Below, one piece after another: positions 8,762 through 18,484 of a stretch of 48,852 nt of DNA. The position numbers were made by a program, and so were the translations under genes. Source of the stretch: Haliea sp. GTDB taxonomy: Bacteria; Pseudomonadota; Gammaproteobacteria; Pseudomonadales; Halieaceae. The stretch is taken from contig PKDD01000078.1 of the NCBI GenBank assembly GCA_002862465.1, positions 1 to 48,852 of the forward strand. Direction: 5' to 3'. How positions within the stretch are numbered: the first letter of the stretch is position 1; each line of letters opens with the position of its first letter. The notes beneath the pieces are model-generated. The model was not told the DNA's origin, searched no databases, and saw only the letters and a program-made list of their open reading frames with translations.

Positions 8762-9655
8762 TTAGGGTAAATAATCTGCTGCCAGTGCCTCCGACTTCTG
8801 CCACAGCATTGTCGCTAGTCGATCATCGCGTCCAGCGGGCGACGTTTTCGCGACAGCACAATCTGAAAAGTATTCTCCTGAAGTCTTCGCTGCCTCGGGA
8901 TTAACCGCTACATAACATTGCGTCGCCGCGCCCTGCTCTACAGTTTTTTCAAAAGGTTTGGCAAAGACGCCCATTAACGTCATTAACAAGCCACCCGCAT
9001 CACGCGCTAAGTTGGTCTTAATGATGCCCGGGTGCAATGCGTTGACCGTGACTTGATGCCCCTTCATTTGGGCAGACAGATAACGCGCTGTCAAAACATT
9101 TGCCAACTTTGATTGGCCATAAAAACGCCAAGGACTGTAGTCATAGCTGGCGTCCAAATTATCGAAGTCGATGCCGCCCTTTACGGCCATGGCATGAGCG
9201 GCGCTGGACACAATTACGATACGCCCGGCGTCTGCCTGCTTGACCTGCTCTAACAAGTGCTGAATCAACACAAAATGGCCTATGTGGTTCGTGGCAAATT
9301 GCATCTCTAGACCGTGGGCATGGCTCAGTTGCGTGGGCGCCATGATCCCAGCGTTCGCTATCAACGCGTCTATTGGCATCGCCATCGTGCGTATGCTCTC
9401 AGCCGCCGCCTTTACCGAGGCTAGTTCACTCAACTCACAGGCTAGCGGTGTCGTTTTTCCAGCGACACTGTCACAGGCTTGCTGGGCTTTCCCCAGCGTT
9501 CGAGCTAACCCAACCACATGCGCACCGCGCATGCACAGCACGCGCATACTCTCCAAGCCAAGACCGGAGTTTATACCCGTGATAACAATCGTCTGCCCTG
9601 TCAAATCTAAACCTTCGGTTACCTGCTCCGCAGTCGATTTCCTGTTAAAGCCCAT
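8762..9655 (-). CDS. short-chain dehydrogenase/reductase, retinol-dehydrogenase-like
   Basis: A 297-residue NAD(P)-dependent SDR with TGINSGLG (26-33), NAG (101-103), catalytic Ser150/151 region (VIVSSAAH) and Tyr179-x-x-x-Lys183 (FYGQSKLAN). It lacks a signal peptide. It is clearly paralogous to the Tat-exported SDR at 2138-3151: both share VTEGL/VNL(S/T)G before the cofactor loop, the phrase ARTL.KAQ.AC.SV.GKTTPLA, and GAATQ.YVA near the C-terminus. One enzyme therefore acts in the cytoplasm and a sister probably outside it. The flavin monooxygenase follows 185 bases downstream on the same strand, and the EamA gene diverges. Confidence 0.88.
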   Translation of the reverse strand: MGFNRKSTAEQVTEGLDLTGQTIVITGINSGLGLESMRVLCMRGAHVVGLARTLGKAQQACDSVAGKTTPLACELSELASVKAAAESIRTMAMPIDALIANAGIMAPTQLSHAHGLEMQFATNHIGHFVLIQHLLEQVKQADAGRIVIVSSAAHAMAVKGGIDFDNLDASYDYSPWRFYGQSKLANVLTARYLSAQMKGHQVTVNALHPGIIKTNLARDAGGLLMTLMGVFAKPFEKTVEQGAATQCYVAVNPEAAKTSGEYFSDCAVAKTSPAGRDDRLATMLWQKSEALAADYLP

Positions 9656-9807
9656 AACTGTCTCCTACTGGGTTACCGTAGAACCGTGACACACGCCACA
9701 TTGTAGCTGACCCAAAGCATTAAAAGCTTGAAAATATTCAGCGCAGTCATTCACGACACACTGCGATCCTCTAGAACGCGGCTCGGCACACCCTCGACAC
9801 TCCTGTT

Positions 9808-9813
9808 TATAAT
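9808..9813 (+). promoter_or_regulatory. possible -10 element for the EamA gene
   Basis: A perfect TATAAT lies 73 bases upstream of the GTG start at 9886, in the divergent gap. The hexamer 17 bases further upstream (GGCACA) is a poor -35 match, so this is only a weak promoter call. Confidence 0.25.
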
Positions 9814-9885
9814 TCCTATACTTGGTTATTATCGCATTCATATAAATGTGTTCAATCCCATCAAAGGCGTTTCTTCGAGTAATAC

Positions 9886-10764
9886 GTGACTACAGATTCT
9901 ACGCAGCCAAAGGCCAGATTTACCGGCGCGCGTTATATGCTTATATCTGCGCTGGGTTTTGCCCTGATGGCTGCCTGTGTCAAGCTGGTTTCGGATCGTG
10001 GCATTCCACTATTGGAAATCGTCGCTGCACGCGCATTGGTATCGCTGGTAATAAGCTATATCGATGTGCGCAGAAAAGGCTTGTCGGTGTGGGGAACACA
10101 TCGCACACTGCTAGCCGCGCGCGGCATTGTTGGATCGCTCGCCCTGATTTGCGTGTACTATGCATTAACGACCCTGCCCTTGGCAGAGGCTACTTTGTTA
10201 CAGTACATGCATCCGATGTTCACCGCTCTTTTAGGCTTGCTCTTGCTCGGAGAGCGTATTCAACGCTCGACCGTCATGTGCATTCTATTAAGCATTACGG
10301 GCCTCACCGTCATGGTAGAACCTGGCGTATTCAGCGGCGGCGCTCCCTCACTACCGTCACTAAGTGTCGCCGTTGCACTGCTGGGTGCCTTTGGCAGTGC
10401 CGTCGCGTATGTACTGGTCAGACGACTGAGTCTAGAGGAGGATGCATCCGTCATCATTTTCTATTTCCCACTCATTGCGCTCCCCCTTTCAGTGGCAATC
10501 TTGGGCGATCAGTTTATCATGCCCGATGGCTGGTCACTGGCACTATTACTTATGGTAGGAGTATTCACGCAGATAGGGCAACTCGGCCTAACCCATGCTA
10601 TGCGCTACGGAACCGCCGGCAAGACCGCCGCCTATTCCTATATTCAGATTATTTTTGCAGTGGTCTTGGGATGGATGGTGTTTGCCGAGCTACCCTCGAT
10701 ATGGACATGGGTTGGCGGAGGACTAATCATAGCCGGCGCGCTACTTAATTTGATCCGGCGCTAG
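9886..10764 (+). CDS. EamA/DMT-superfamily transporter
   Basis: A 292-residue inner-membrane protein with about ten hydrophobic helices in two related halves, as in EamA exporters (RhaT/YdcZ type). The first half contains ARGIVGSLALICVYYALTTLPLAEATLLQYMHPMFTALLG, the second TQIGQLGLTHAMRYGTAGKTAAYSYIQIIFAVVLGWM..AELPS, the usual conserved helix-pair signatures. The family exports small metabolites such as amino acids or nucleotides; the substrate is not predictable. The start is GTG at 9886 with a weak ribosome binding site; an ATG at 9937 would trim the cytoplasmic N-terminus only. A long overlapping frame (9846-10748) is a shadow. It converges with a sulfotransferase gene. Confidence 0.88.
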   Translation: MTTDSTQPKARFTGARYMLISALGFALMAACVKLVSDRGIPLLEIVAARALVSLVISYIDVRRKGLSVWGTHRTLLAARGIVGSLALICVYYALTTLPLAEATLLQYMHPMFTALLGLLLLGERIQRSTVMCILLSITGLTVMVEPGVFSGGAPSLPSLSVAVALLGAFGSAVAYVLVRRLSLEEDASVIIFYFPLIALPLSVAILGDQFIMPDGWSLALLLMVGVFTQIGQLGLTHAMRYGTAGKTAAYSYIQIIFAVVLGWMVFAELPSIWTWVGGGLIIAGALLNLIRR

Positions 10765-10888
10765 CAAAATGGGGGTCAGCGCACCACCTAGAACTGCAGG
10801 CTACCGCTGACTTATCACGCGAAGCAATGACAGGCGAGACTGACTCCCTTGAACTTTGATATCAAGTTGGATCCACTGACTGATCACC

Positions 10889-10918
10889 ACAAGCGACCTG
10901 CCTAATATGTCGCCTTGT
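10889..10918. terminator. imperfect stem-loop in a convergent gap
   Basis: ACAAGCGAC (10889-10897) and GTCGCCTTGT (10909-10918) pair as a 9-bp stem with one bulged C and an 11-base loop. It lies between the converging EamA and sulfotransferase genes. There is no clear T-run on either side, so termination is uncertain. Confidence 0.22.
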
Positions 10919-10957
10919 AGTTTATATCTCATTTAGCAATTGACGTTAGCCGCTTGA

Positions 10958-12142
10958 CTAGGCAACTTTAACCTTCGAAAAAATAAGTCCTGCTGATGCG
11001 GTGTTTAGCGGATGGCTTTCACTCAACCAGGCATCGTTTTCCACAATGCAGAATTGAACAAAAGCTGCCGCATCATTCTGCAGACTCTCACGGTCGAGAC
11101 AGAGGGGTACGGATACTATTTTTATGTCGCGCGCCGGGATGGTTTGATCTATTTCAACAGTGCCGCGCAGGCCCGCTATCGGACCTCCAACCTCATCTAC
11201 TACTACCCAGCCAATCGAACAAGTATTCCCGCTAGCCGCGGCTAACACTATTGGCGCATTCGAGGCATTACTGATGACCACCGGAGCAAGCGCCGTCCCA
11301 TCATCGGCCACGCCCAAAAAGCCTTTACTAAATAACTGAACTTTGTTCCAACTTATAGGAGCGCTAGCTTCGCCGTCCGCGCTTAGTTCCTCCCGAGCGG
11401 CAACCTCTTTACTTACAGCGTCGATATTTTTCGCGCCTACATAGAGACCACCTCGCTGAAGACGAACAAAGTCATAAAGAAGTTGATCTTCTCCATTGAC
11501 GCTGCGGATGAGGCTTGCAACACCAGGCTCACTAAAAATATCAGTAGAGTATCCCGCGCGACCCACATTTGAGCGCACTCGATTATCGAGGGGGAAATTC
11601 AGCTCCATCTTTAGAAAATCATTAAATAACGGTAGCTTATCAAACACTCCGATCACCATACTTTCCTCCTCCAGTGTTTTCAACACACCCTCAAAGGTCG
11701 GCTCGTACCTCGATAAATAACTACATTGCAAATTGGAAATCATTTCTCTGAAAGGCTTACAGCGCTCTATCGAGCGCGTCAAACTAGACGAATCGATGCC
11801 CTTTTTCTGCCATTTAATTATCTCCTTCTGTCTCTGCTCATGCCACGCCCCGCTGGCGCCTCCGCCTTCGTCTATACAATAGTTAAAAAACGAGACAGCG
11901 CGCTCTACCGGATCTCGAACGACTGATGTGTATAGCGCATCCAATGAGCGCGGGTAGAATCTTAAGGGCCGGTGTCCGCCCAACGCGAAAGACGCACCGA
12001 CTTCGCTAGCATTAAACGTTTTTGCCTCAGAGTGGAGTCCGTACCAAAACAAATCCTCTTCGCCAAATACCTTACGGAGGTATCCGCGATGTGAACTGCC
12101 CGCCGATTTTGGTATGTGCAAATAAACTAACGAGGAACTCAT
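10958..12142 (-). CDS. sulfotransferase with C-terminal beta-sandwich domain
   Basis: A 394-residue PAPS-dependent sulfotransferase. The 5'-phosphosulfate loop is LHIPKSAGSS (8-17) and the 3'-phosphate site is VVRDPVERAVSFFNY. It resembles the heparan-sulfate-2-O-sulfotransferase/Sulfotransfer_2 group that modifies sugars. After the catalytic domain (to about 250) comes a beta-rich segment (NASNAPIVLAAASGNTCSIGW ... VQFCIVENDAWLSE) resembling the Wzt-C-like carbohydrate-binding domains found in glycan-locus proteins; that match is by eye. I prefer the ATG at 12142 (MSSSLVYL) with AGGTAGAG upstream; an ATG at 12160 would add six residues. It is the left-most gene of the glycan locus and follows a GT4 gene on the same strand. 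Confidence 0.82.
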   Translation of the reverse strand: MSSSLVYLHIPKSAGSSHRGYLRKVFGEEDLFWYGLHSEAKTFNASEVGASFALGGHRPLRFYPRSLDALYTSVVRDPVERAVSFFNYCIDEGGGASGAWHEQRQKEIIKWQKKGIDSSSLTRSIERCKPFREMISNLQCSYLSRYEPTFEGVLKTLEEESMVIGVFDKLPLFNDFLKMELNFPLDNRVRSNVGRAGYSTDIFSEPGVASLIRSVNGEDQLLYDFVRLQRGGLYVGAKNIDAVSKEVAAREELSADGEASAPISWNKVQLFSKGFLGVADDGTALAPVVISNASNAPIVLAAASGNTCSIGWVVVDEVGGPIAGLRGTVEIDQTIPARDIKIVSVPLCLDRESLQNDAAAFVQFCIVENDAWLSESHPLNTASAGLIFSKVKVA

Positions 12143-12312
12143 ATTTATCTCTACCTGCATCGCCTTGGGCTAGGAGTCTGGGGACCACACTAGCACATTT
12201 TATATTTTTAGACTGATGGAGCCTGCAAACATCAGGTCGCAATCACATTTTCTTTTTATGAATAATATGACGCTGCACGCCAAGTTCACATCTAAGAAAC
12301 TTCCTGTTCAAC

Positions 12313-13530
12313 CTAATTACGCGCCTTCTGCTTTGAATCAACCCCCAGTAAGGCTTCTATAACTGGCTCCCAGGCAATATCCTTTACACTCTCAAATCCA
12401 GATCTACCCATTTCAGCGCAAAGCGTCTTATCGGACACTAACCTCTCGATGTGTCCCCCCAGTTCCTGAGGGAGAAGACTGTTTGAAATCAAGCCGCTTT
12501 CTTCATGCTCCACAAACTCCAAAGGACCACCCGCATCTACTGTGGTAATGACTGGCTTCTGTGAAAGGAAAGCCTCCAATGTAATGTACCCATAATCCTC
12601 ATCTAGTGGGGCAAAGTAAACAGCCGAACTTCTGCCGTATAAGTCAATAAGCACCTCGTCAGAAACGTATCCAAGAAACTCCACCCGATCAGACACATTC
12701 AACTGTCTTGACAGATTTTCTAGCGACTCCCTTTCGGAGCCGGACCCCGCAATCTTACATTTAATCTTTCTGTCCACATAAGGCAACGCACTTATCAGCG
12801 CATCAATTCGCTTGAGTTTGTCCAGTCGGCCAACAGATAAGATGTAATCCTCGTAACCTACACTCTGGTACCGACCGATCAATCGAGGCGGATGATAAAG
12901 AGCCGTAGAAGTCAAACCGTTGTAGGTCTGTAAGCGTGACGCCGTATTCTTTGCATTGGTAAATCGGCTCGTAAAAGAAGAGAGCGCCTTCGTATCCATG
13001 GCTACAAACTGATCGCGTAACTGTCTATCTTTACGCTTACGCATGTTAAAGGAGGTATATGGTGAATCCAGGAGGTCATACATTTGGCGATATTGATGTA
13101 TCAGCCACAGTACTTTTCTCGGGTGCTGAATAAAATAGGACGGAAACTTGGTCGCAATTACCAAATCAATTTTTTTCCCATTAGATTCACTCAAATCTAA
13201 CTTTGTCCAGAAATCTATAATTTCCAGAAGCTGACTGTGCGGGTACCACTTGTAGGGTATATTAATGAGCTCAACCTCATACCCTCTTTCTCGGAGTTGG
13301 AAGATCAGTGCTTCGACGTGTATCTCTGCTCCACCTGAAAAAAATGGCACCTGTGCAGCGCAGACCGCTATTGTTTTAATTTCATCTTCGCCAGCAAGAT
13401 CATTTAACATATCTATATTTCTCTTGAGTAGGCCAGAAAACCTGCCAAGGACTCGTGATAAAACACTCAATCTGGAGAGCTCCAACGGAAATAGGAATTG
13501 CGCAAAGTAGTCTAATAAGATTATTACCAC
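12313..13530 (-). CDS. GT4-family glycosyltransferase
   Basis: A 405-residue GT-B enzyme. The N-terminal domain has AAQVPFFSGGAEIHVEALIFQL, a classical GT4 acceptor-domain start; the C-terminal donor domain has SVGRLDKLKRIDALISAL and the EX7E pair in EDYGYITLE with GPLEFVE after it, and the final helix AWEPVIEALL. It is a close relative of the protein at 21183-22226 (shared FSGGAE, PYKW/FKWHP, KVLW/KALWILHQ, PPPR, DEDYGYIT). Start uncertain: the GTG at 13530 gives 52 residues before the conserved start, whereas an ATG at 13410 would begin 13 residues before it. The donor is probably a GDP-sugar given gmd-rmd nearby, which is inference. It diverges from the gene at 13813. Confidence 0.88.
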   Translation of the reverse strand: MVIILLDYFAQFLFPLELSRLSVLSRVLGRFSGLLKRNIDMLNDLAGEDEIKTIAVCAAQVPFFSGGAEIHVEALIFQLRERGYEVELINIPYKWYPHSQLLEIIDFWTKLDLSESNGKKIDLVIATKFPSYFIQHPRKVLWLIHQYRQMYDLLDSPYTSFNMRKRKDRQLRDQFVAMDTKALSSFTSRFTNAKNTASRLQTYNGLTSTALYHPPRLIGRYQSVGYEDYILSVGRLDKLKRIDALISALPYVDRKIKCKIAGSGSERESLENLSRQLNVSDRVEFLGYVSDEVLIDLYGRSSAVYFAPLDEDYGYITLEAFLSQKPVITTVDAGGPLEFVEHEESGLISNSLLPQELGGHIERLVSDKTLCAEMGRSGFESVKDIAWEPVIEALLGVDSKQKARN

Positions 13531-13754
13531 TTAACAAGCTAGCTGCCAATAGAACCGATATGGCAGAAGACGGGTACCGTGCGAACCACAAAATATTCTA
13601 GGCAAAAGGAAATACATCGAAGCATATAAAAAATCCGCTAGCGACTCCACCCGCTCTAAATACAACAAAGTGTCGTCATTAGCATACAGCTTCGCGCTTA
13701 ATAGGTTTCAAATTTTGCGACTGGGACGCACTGATTAACGGCGGGACCGCAATA

Positions 13755-13783
13755 CTGATTGGAGAACTCAATCTGTGTATAAT
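13755..13783 (+). promoter_or_regulatory. possible sigma-70 promoter for the split-GT pair
   Basis: A perfect TATAAT at 13778-13783, 29 bases before the ATG at 13813. The hexamer CTGATT at 13755-13760, 17 bases upstream, is a weak -35. The region is A+T-rich and lies between divergent genes. Confidence 0.4.
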
Positions 13784-13812
13784 TACTATATATACTGGAC
13801 GATAATAACCAC

Positions 13813-15534
13813 ATGCTGTTCTACTGCTACTCAGAAGTTAACGACTCAAATATAGAGGCGCGCTTGGGCGATGTCGATTACAGCTACTACTTCGTACTTA
13901 AGGCCTATGTCCCACTGCTCAAGAAAATAGGATTAGTAAAAATTGTAGGCAAACTAGACAAGCCATTCACTGAAGAATGCCAACAGGCTGTCAATAGCGG
14001 AGTTAGATGCTTTTTCCTCGCCTTCGCGCCTCCAAATAAAATTACCTTTGAACTTCCCTGTCCCGTGATCCCTATCTTTTCTTGGGAACACTCTGGCATC
14101 CCCAACCGGTATCCTATCACTGATCTGCAGAACAACTGGTGCAGTAAACTCAACCAAATTGGGCAAGCGATAACGCACTCTGCCTACGCAAAGCAGGTCA
14201 TTAAGACTGACATGCGAGAAACAAATAATAACTTTCCTATTGAGAGCATACCTGCTCCGCTTTGGGATGCATACGAGCCATTCAGAGATCGGACGAGCGG
14301 CAGAAAGGCGCTGAGAGACTGCGTGATTGCGTTCCGTACAACAGTCATTGATAGCTATGATTTCGAAATCGATCAGGAAAGCATTGTTCCCTCGCACAGA
14401 ACAGCGCGGCCACTTTCTCCTTCAGCCTTAAAAAATAGACGATGCAATGATGTCTACATAGATTTCAGTGAAATCAATCCTGAGGTATGGATAGCGGGTT
14501 TTCATCCAGCAGAAGCATGGGGTGTCTGGTCAGAAACGAGTAACCCATGGCTTATGCTGCCGAGCGCCGTTTCTGGAAACGTCCGACTAAAGTTGCGTTT
14601 GAATGCCCACGGGGACAATTGCGGTCGGTCTATTCAAATGAACCTAGGGGAACTGCACACCAATTTAGAGCCTACGGCTGCAATGTCCGAACTAGAGTTT
14701 GACCTAGACGTAACGAAGCCAAGTAATTTTATCTCGTTTAGCAACATTGACACATCAGGCACCCTGAACACTACTGACCCTCGCAACATCGGCATTGGTT
14801 TGAAAAGTATATCCATACAAAGCCTAGATCAGGATAGGGAGAACTCCAACGAGGCACCGATAGAGGAATTCTTAGGACACACCATCAAACTCTGTGGTGT
14901 CATCTACACCAGTATTTTTAACCCCAGAGATCAATCGAAAAACTGGGAAGACATCTTAACGGCCTTCTGCCTTGCATTCCGCGACAACGAAAATGTCACA
15001 CTAATCCTTAAGATGGCCTATAAGGATATGTCCGGTTACCTTGAAGATGTATTTTTTCTCTTGTCCCAGTTGCACCCATTTCACTGCAGAGTAATGGTCA
15101 TCCACGCCTATCTGCAACCTGATGAGTATGCAAACCTTATAGACGCTACAAGCTATATCGTGAATGCATCACGGGGTGAGGGCCAATGCCTTCCGCTGAT
15201 GGAATATATGTCATGCGGAGTGCCTGCTATTGCACCGAACAACACAGCAATGGCTGACTACGTAAATGTAAAAAATTCGTTTATTGTTAACTCAAGTCCG
15301 GAGCCATGCTGTTGGCCGCAGGACCCACAGCAAAATTTTACTACCCTCTGGTATAGACCGAGCTGGGAGTCGCTTCATGAAGCATATTTAGCGAGCTATC
15401 AGGTTGCGACAGAACAGCCGGGTATTTATCGCTCGATGTCCCGATGCGCTTGGGAAAGCCAGTATAACTTCTGCTCACATGACGCATTACAGACTCGCTT
15501 GGAAAGTTTTTTGAAAAGCATCAGAGAAAAATAA
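13813..15534 (+). CDS. GT4-type glycosyltransferase with inserted beta-domain (copy A)
   Basis: A 573-residue GT-B-like enzyme made of three parts. Residues 1 to about 155 form an N-terminal domain (CYSEVNDSNIEARLGDVDYSYYF, FSWEHSGIPNR, IPAPLWD). About 215-340 form an inserted beta-rich domain (WIAGFHPAEAWGVWSE ... ARDNCGR... NIGIGLKSISI). From about 355 a GT4 donor domain follows (CGVIYTSIFNPRDQSKNWEDILTAF, then EX7E as EGQCLPLME, then GVPAIAPNNTAMADY). The insert resembles a domain I know from other glycan proteins as DUF7024. It has three paralogues here: 15542, 28903 and 30662; the last is its closest match by order. The next gene starts 7 bases after its stop, so the two form an operon. 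Sugar and linkage are unknown. Confidence 0.8.
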   Translation: MLFYCYSEVNDSNIEARLGDVDYSYYFVLKAYVPLLKKIGLVKIVGKLDKPFTEECQQAVNSGVRCFFLAFAPPNKITFELPCPVIPIFSWEHSGIPNRYPITDLQNNWCSKLNQIGQAITHSAYAKQVIKTDMRETNNNFPIESIPAPLWDAYEPFRDRTSGRKALRDCVIAFRTTVIDSYDFEIDQESIVPSHRTARPLSPSALKNRRCNDVYIDFSEINPEVWIAGFHPAEAWGVWSETSNPWLMLPSAVSGNVRLKLRLNAHGDNCGRSIQMNLGELHTNLEPTAAMSELEFDLDVTKPSNFISFSNIDTSGTLNTTDPRNIGIGLKSISIQSLDQDRENSNEAPIEEFLGHTIKLCGVIYTSIFNPRDQSKNWEDILTAFCLAFRDNENVTLILKMAYKDMSGYLEDVFFLLSQLHPFHCRVMVIHAYLQPDEYANLIDATSYIVNASRGEGQCLPLMEYMSCGVPAIAPNNTAMADYVNVKNSFIVNSSPEPCCWPQDPQQNFTTLWYRPSWESLHEAYLASYQVATEQPGIYRSMSRCAWESQYNFCSHDALQTRLESFLKSIREK

Positions 15535-15541
15535 CGCTTCT

Positions 15542-17293
15542 ATGATTATAATTACCTATTCAGAAACAAGCGCTGAGACGATAGAACAGCGCCTAGGAAA
15601 AGCAGAGTACAGCTATTATTTCATTTACAAGAAGTATCTGCCTGCGCTAGCGAAAATTGGCACTCTCATTCCAGTAGAATCACCTCAAACCGAAGTTGAC
15701 AAGCTATTTTTAGAAAATCCGGATGAAAAATGTATTTTTCTTTCATTCTCCCCTCCACACAGAACACTGTTCAATTTACGCTGCCCCACCGTCTGTGTAT
15801 TTGCATGGGAGTTCAGTACGATTCCGGAAGAATCCTGGCACGATCGTCCTGAATATAACTGGGCTGCATCACTACAAAGTATAGGAAACGCCATCACTAT
15901 TTCGGAATTTGCCGCAGAGGTAGTTAACAAGGCCATACCTAATGGATTGAATCTTTCTGTCATACCTGCACCTGTCGACACCACAGCTTTACCTCCTCCG
16001 CCCAAGCGTAAAGACACTGCAGCTTTCAGCATAAAGGGGACACTGCACGATAGTCGAATCTACAACCTTAAGTCAGAGATAGCTGAAGACAATGCGCCGA
16101 GTTTAAGAGGCGCGGTAAAACCCCAGTCCTGGAACGGCAAAGATGCATATTTATCGTTTTCCAACGCAGATTTCGATCAAACTGAGTTGTTAGTAGGCTT
16201 TTATAGTTCAGAAGACTGGGGAACCTGGTCTAAAACACAGACGCCTTGGATCTTACTCCCTCATTTCGTCAAAGGACCAATGACGATAGAAGTTGACTTA
16301 TTGGCTTATGGGAAAAATATCGGCAGAGAGATTTACGTGAGCTTAGGTAAAGAATCAACTTCTATCAGAATTGATGGGGATTCAAAACTGTATTCTCTGG
16401 CATTCAGTCCACAAAGCGATGTGAATATTTTGAAATTCTCTAATCTGGATTTGACGCACGCAGCTGGTTCAAGAGATAACCGCTCACTTGGCATCGGCAT
16501 TAAATCGCTGAAGATGGCCAGGCCCAGTACATTTGCACAAAGAATCCAATCCAAACTATTAGGACACCGAAAAATCCCGCACAAAGATTCTCCGCTTCCA
16601 CCGAATTTTGCACCAGACGATGTTACCACTTTGTTAGAACTCAGTGGTGTTGTTTACACGAGCATACTCAACCCGAAAGACGGGCGTAAGAACTGGGAAG
16701 ATTTAGTGACGGCTTTTTGCTGGGCTTTCAAGAGTGATGAGAATGCTACTCTCGTGCTCAAAATGACTCATCACAAGCTGGGAAGCTTTCTGGGAACACT
16801 ATTGCAGCTCTATTCACAGATGTCACCGTTTAAGTGCCGAGTTGTAGCGATACACGGGTTTTTAACGAACGAGGAGTACCGATTGCTCATTGATCGATCA
16901 CACTTTGTGATTAACAGCTCGCACTGCGAGGGACAGTGTCTGCCACTGATGGAGTTTATGGGGCAAGGCGTTCCAGCGATTGCACCTGATCACACTGCTA
17001 TGGCTGATTATATCAATACAAATAATGCCTTCATTGTGACGTCAAATTTATATCCTACTTTTTGGCCATTTGATGAGCGTAAGGCGATGCGGACGCTGTG
17101 CTACCGAATTGACTGGCATTCACTAATGGAAGCATTTAGAGACAGTTTTTATGTTGCAATGCATGATGACGAGACCTACACATCTATGTCCACTGAAAGC
17201 ATCGCAGCTGTTGAAGCCGTTGCTGGGCACGAAGTGGTCTACAAAAAAATGATCAGCTACCTGTCCAGGACTGCCAAGAAAGTAGTAGAGTAA
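15542..17293 (+). CDS. GT4-type glycosyltransferase with inserted beta-domain (copy B)
   Basis: A 583-residue relative of the upstream gene. Residues 1-150: ITYSETSAETIEQRLG, AWEFSTIP and VIPAPVD. Residues about 215-325: the beta-rich insert, with GFYSSEDWGTWS at 219-230, AYGKNIGREIYVSLG and a closing SLGIGIKSLKM. Residues about 366-583: the donor domain, with GVVYTSILNPKDGRKNWEDL, Glu463 and Glu471 in EGQCLPLME, and APDHTAMADY. The Trp-Gly-x-Trp-Ser core of the insert and its C-terminal LGIGI strand recur in all four paralogues. It is nearly co-linear with the 584-residue protein at 28903-30657. No ribosome binding site is evident in the 7-base gap, so coupling to the gene before it is likely. 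It converges with rmd. Confidence 0.82.
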   Translation: MIIITYSETSAETIEQRLGKAEYSYYFIYKKYLPALAKIGTLIPVESPQTEVDKLFLENPDEKCIFLSFSPPHRTLFNLRCPTVCVFAWEFSTIPEESWHDRPEYNWAASLQSIGNAITISEFAAEVVNKAIPNGLNLSVIPAPVDTTALPPPPKRKDTAAFSIKGTLHDSRIYNLKSEIAEDNAPSLRGAVKPQSWNGKDAYLSFSNADFDQTELLVGFYSSEDWGTWSKTQTPWILLPHFVKGPMTIEVDLLAYGKNIGREIYVSLGKESTSIRIDGDSKLYSLAFSPQSDVNILKFSNLDLTHAAGSRDNRSLGIGIKSLKMARPSTFAQRIQSKLLGHRKIPHKDSPLPPNFAPDDVTTLLELSGVVYTSILNPKDGRKNWEDLVTAFCWAFKSDENATLVLKMTHHKLGSFLGTLLQLYSQMSPFKCRVVAIHGFLTNEEYRLLIDRSHFVINSSHCEGQCLPLMEFMGQGVPAIAPDHTAMADYINTNNAFIVTSNLYPTFWPFDERKAMRTLCYRIDWHSLMEAFRDSFYVAMHDDETYTSMSTESIAAVEAVAGHEVVYKKMISYLSRTAKKVVE

Positions 17294-17581
17294 GGCTCTC
17301 CATACTTGCTTGAACCGTTGAATACGACTGCCTACACAGGCCACAATGATATGGTTTATGAGCGGATTTTTATCACGAAAACTCTCTATTACGAGGCTTC
17401 AAAAAGGGAACAATATATTTGTGATTACTATATTACATATAAGGGAGATAGTGCATTACGTTGATAGATTATCATCAGAATAAATAAAATAGCGCTGAAT
17501 TGCTCCGCTTAGAAATCAACGCTAGTAAGCAGTTGGGCGCATTTCAGCAAAGCATTAAATCCAGATTTTGAGCATGAGCAA

Positions 17582-18484
17582 TCATGGAGATTCTGATTTT
17601 TCGAACATCCAGCGCAAGGTATCCCGTATCGGCATCGCCTCAAGTGAAGGACATAATTCAAGCAACTTTTTGTTATCGCCTACTAGCTCTTTGACCTCAT
17701 TCTCGCGAACGAAGTCTGGGTTCACCGCCACATCAATCTTGTACCCAGCAATATCGTTCAATTCATCAATAATACTCGCTAGCGTGCATCCCGACCCTGA
17801 ACAAATATTGTAGGCCTCACCAGGCAACGCATGTTCAATCAGTAGCTGATATGCGGCGCTAACAAATCTCACGTCGGAAAAATCGCGGATAACGTCAATG
17901 TTACCCAGCTCAATTTTGGGCTTATTCTGTTGAAAGTGTGTGACGAGCTTTGGAATAAGAAATTTATCAGCCTGACCTACACCGGTGTAGTTGAATGGGC
18001 GAGTAACAGAAATCGGCAAATGTTTCGACCACGTCTTTGCCATCAGTTCCATCGCGACCTTACTCGTCGCATAGTCATTAGCAGGCGAAAAAGCCGTTTT
18101 TTCATCCAAGGCGCCTTCAATGGCATTGCCATACACGTTTGCACTACTCGCTAGTAACACCTTTTCCGGAGGTGACGTTTGTCTAGAAAGCGCAGACAAC
18201 AAATTCCGAGTGCCAACGATATTAGTCATATACATTTCGGCAACATCCCCATGAGGTACAAAGGTGATCGCAGCTAAATGTATGACGAAATTTGGCTTGA
18301 ACGTATCTATAATTTTGTTCAAGGCAGTGGCATCTAAAAGGTTACCCTCAATGCAGCTTGCACATGCAATCTCGAAGGGAAGCTGACTCAACCCAACGAC
18401 CTCATAGCCATGCAGGAATAATTCTTGAGCAATATAGGGGCCTGTGAAACTTGCAATACCTGTAATAAGTACTTTTTTACTCAT
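17582..18484 (-). CDS. rmd: GDP-4-dehydro-6-deoxy-D-mannose reductase (extended SDR)
   Basis: A 300-residue extended SDR with the NAD(P) loop TGIASFTG (8-15), catalytic Tyr138-x-x-x-Lys142 (YATSK) and the Rmd-like phrases HLAAITFVPHGD, RPFNYTGVGQ, DVIRDFSDVRF and YNICSG. It would reduce the 4-keto sugar made by Gmd to GDP-D-rhamnose; the RPFNYTG/FSDVRD pattern fits Rmd-type reductases better than fucose synthase (Fcl), which also epimerises. Its ATG overlaps the gmd stop by one base (TGATG), so the two are coupled. The D-rhamnose product is a family-based inference; a GDP-6-deoxy-D-talose product cannot be excluded from sequence. Confidence 0.85.
   Translation of the reverse strand: MSKKVLITGIASFTGPYIAQELFLHGYEVVGLSQLPFEIACASCIEGNLLDATALNKIIDTFKPNFVIHLAAITFVPHGDVAEMYMTNIVGTRNLLSALSRQTSPPEKVLLASSANVYGNAIEGALDEKTAFSPANDYATSKVAMELMAKTWSKHLPISVTRPFNYTGVGQADKFLIPKLVTHFQQNKPKIELGNIDVIRDFSDVRFVSAAYQLLIEHALPGEAYNICSGSGCTLASIIDELNDIAGYKIDVAVNPDFVRENEVKELVGDNKKLLELCPSLEAMPIRDTLRWMFEKSESP

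Noticed and set aside
9846-10748. Long frame overlapping the EamA gene
   Set aside because: Rich in Arg, Cys and His without membrane helices; a shadow of the EamA frame, which has clear family blocks.
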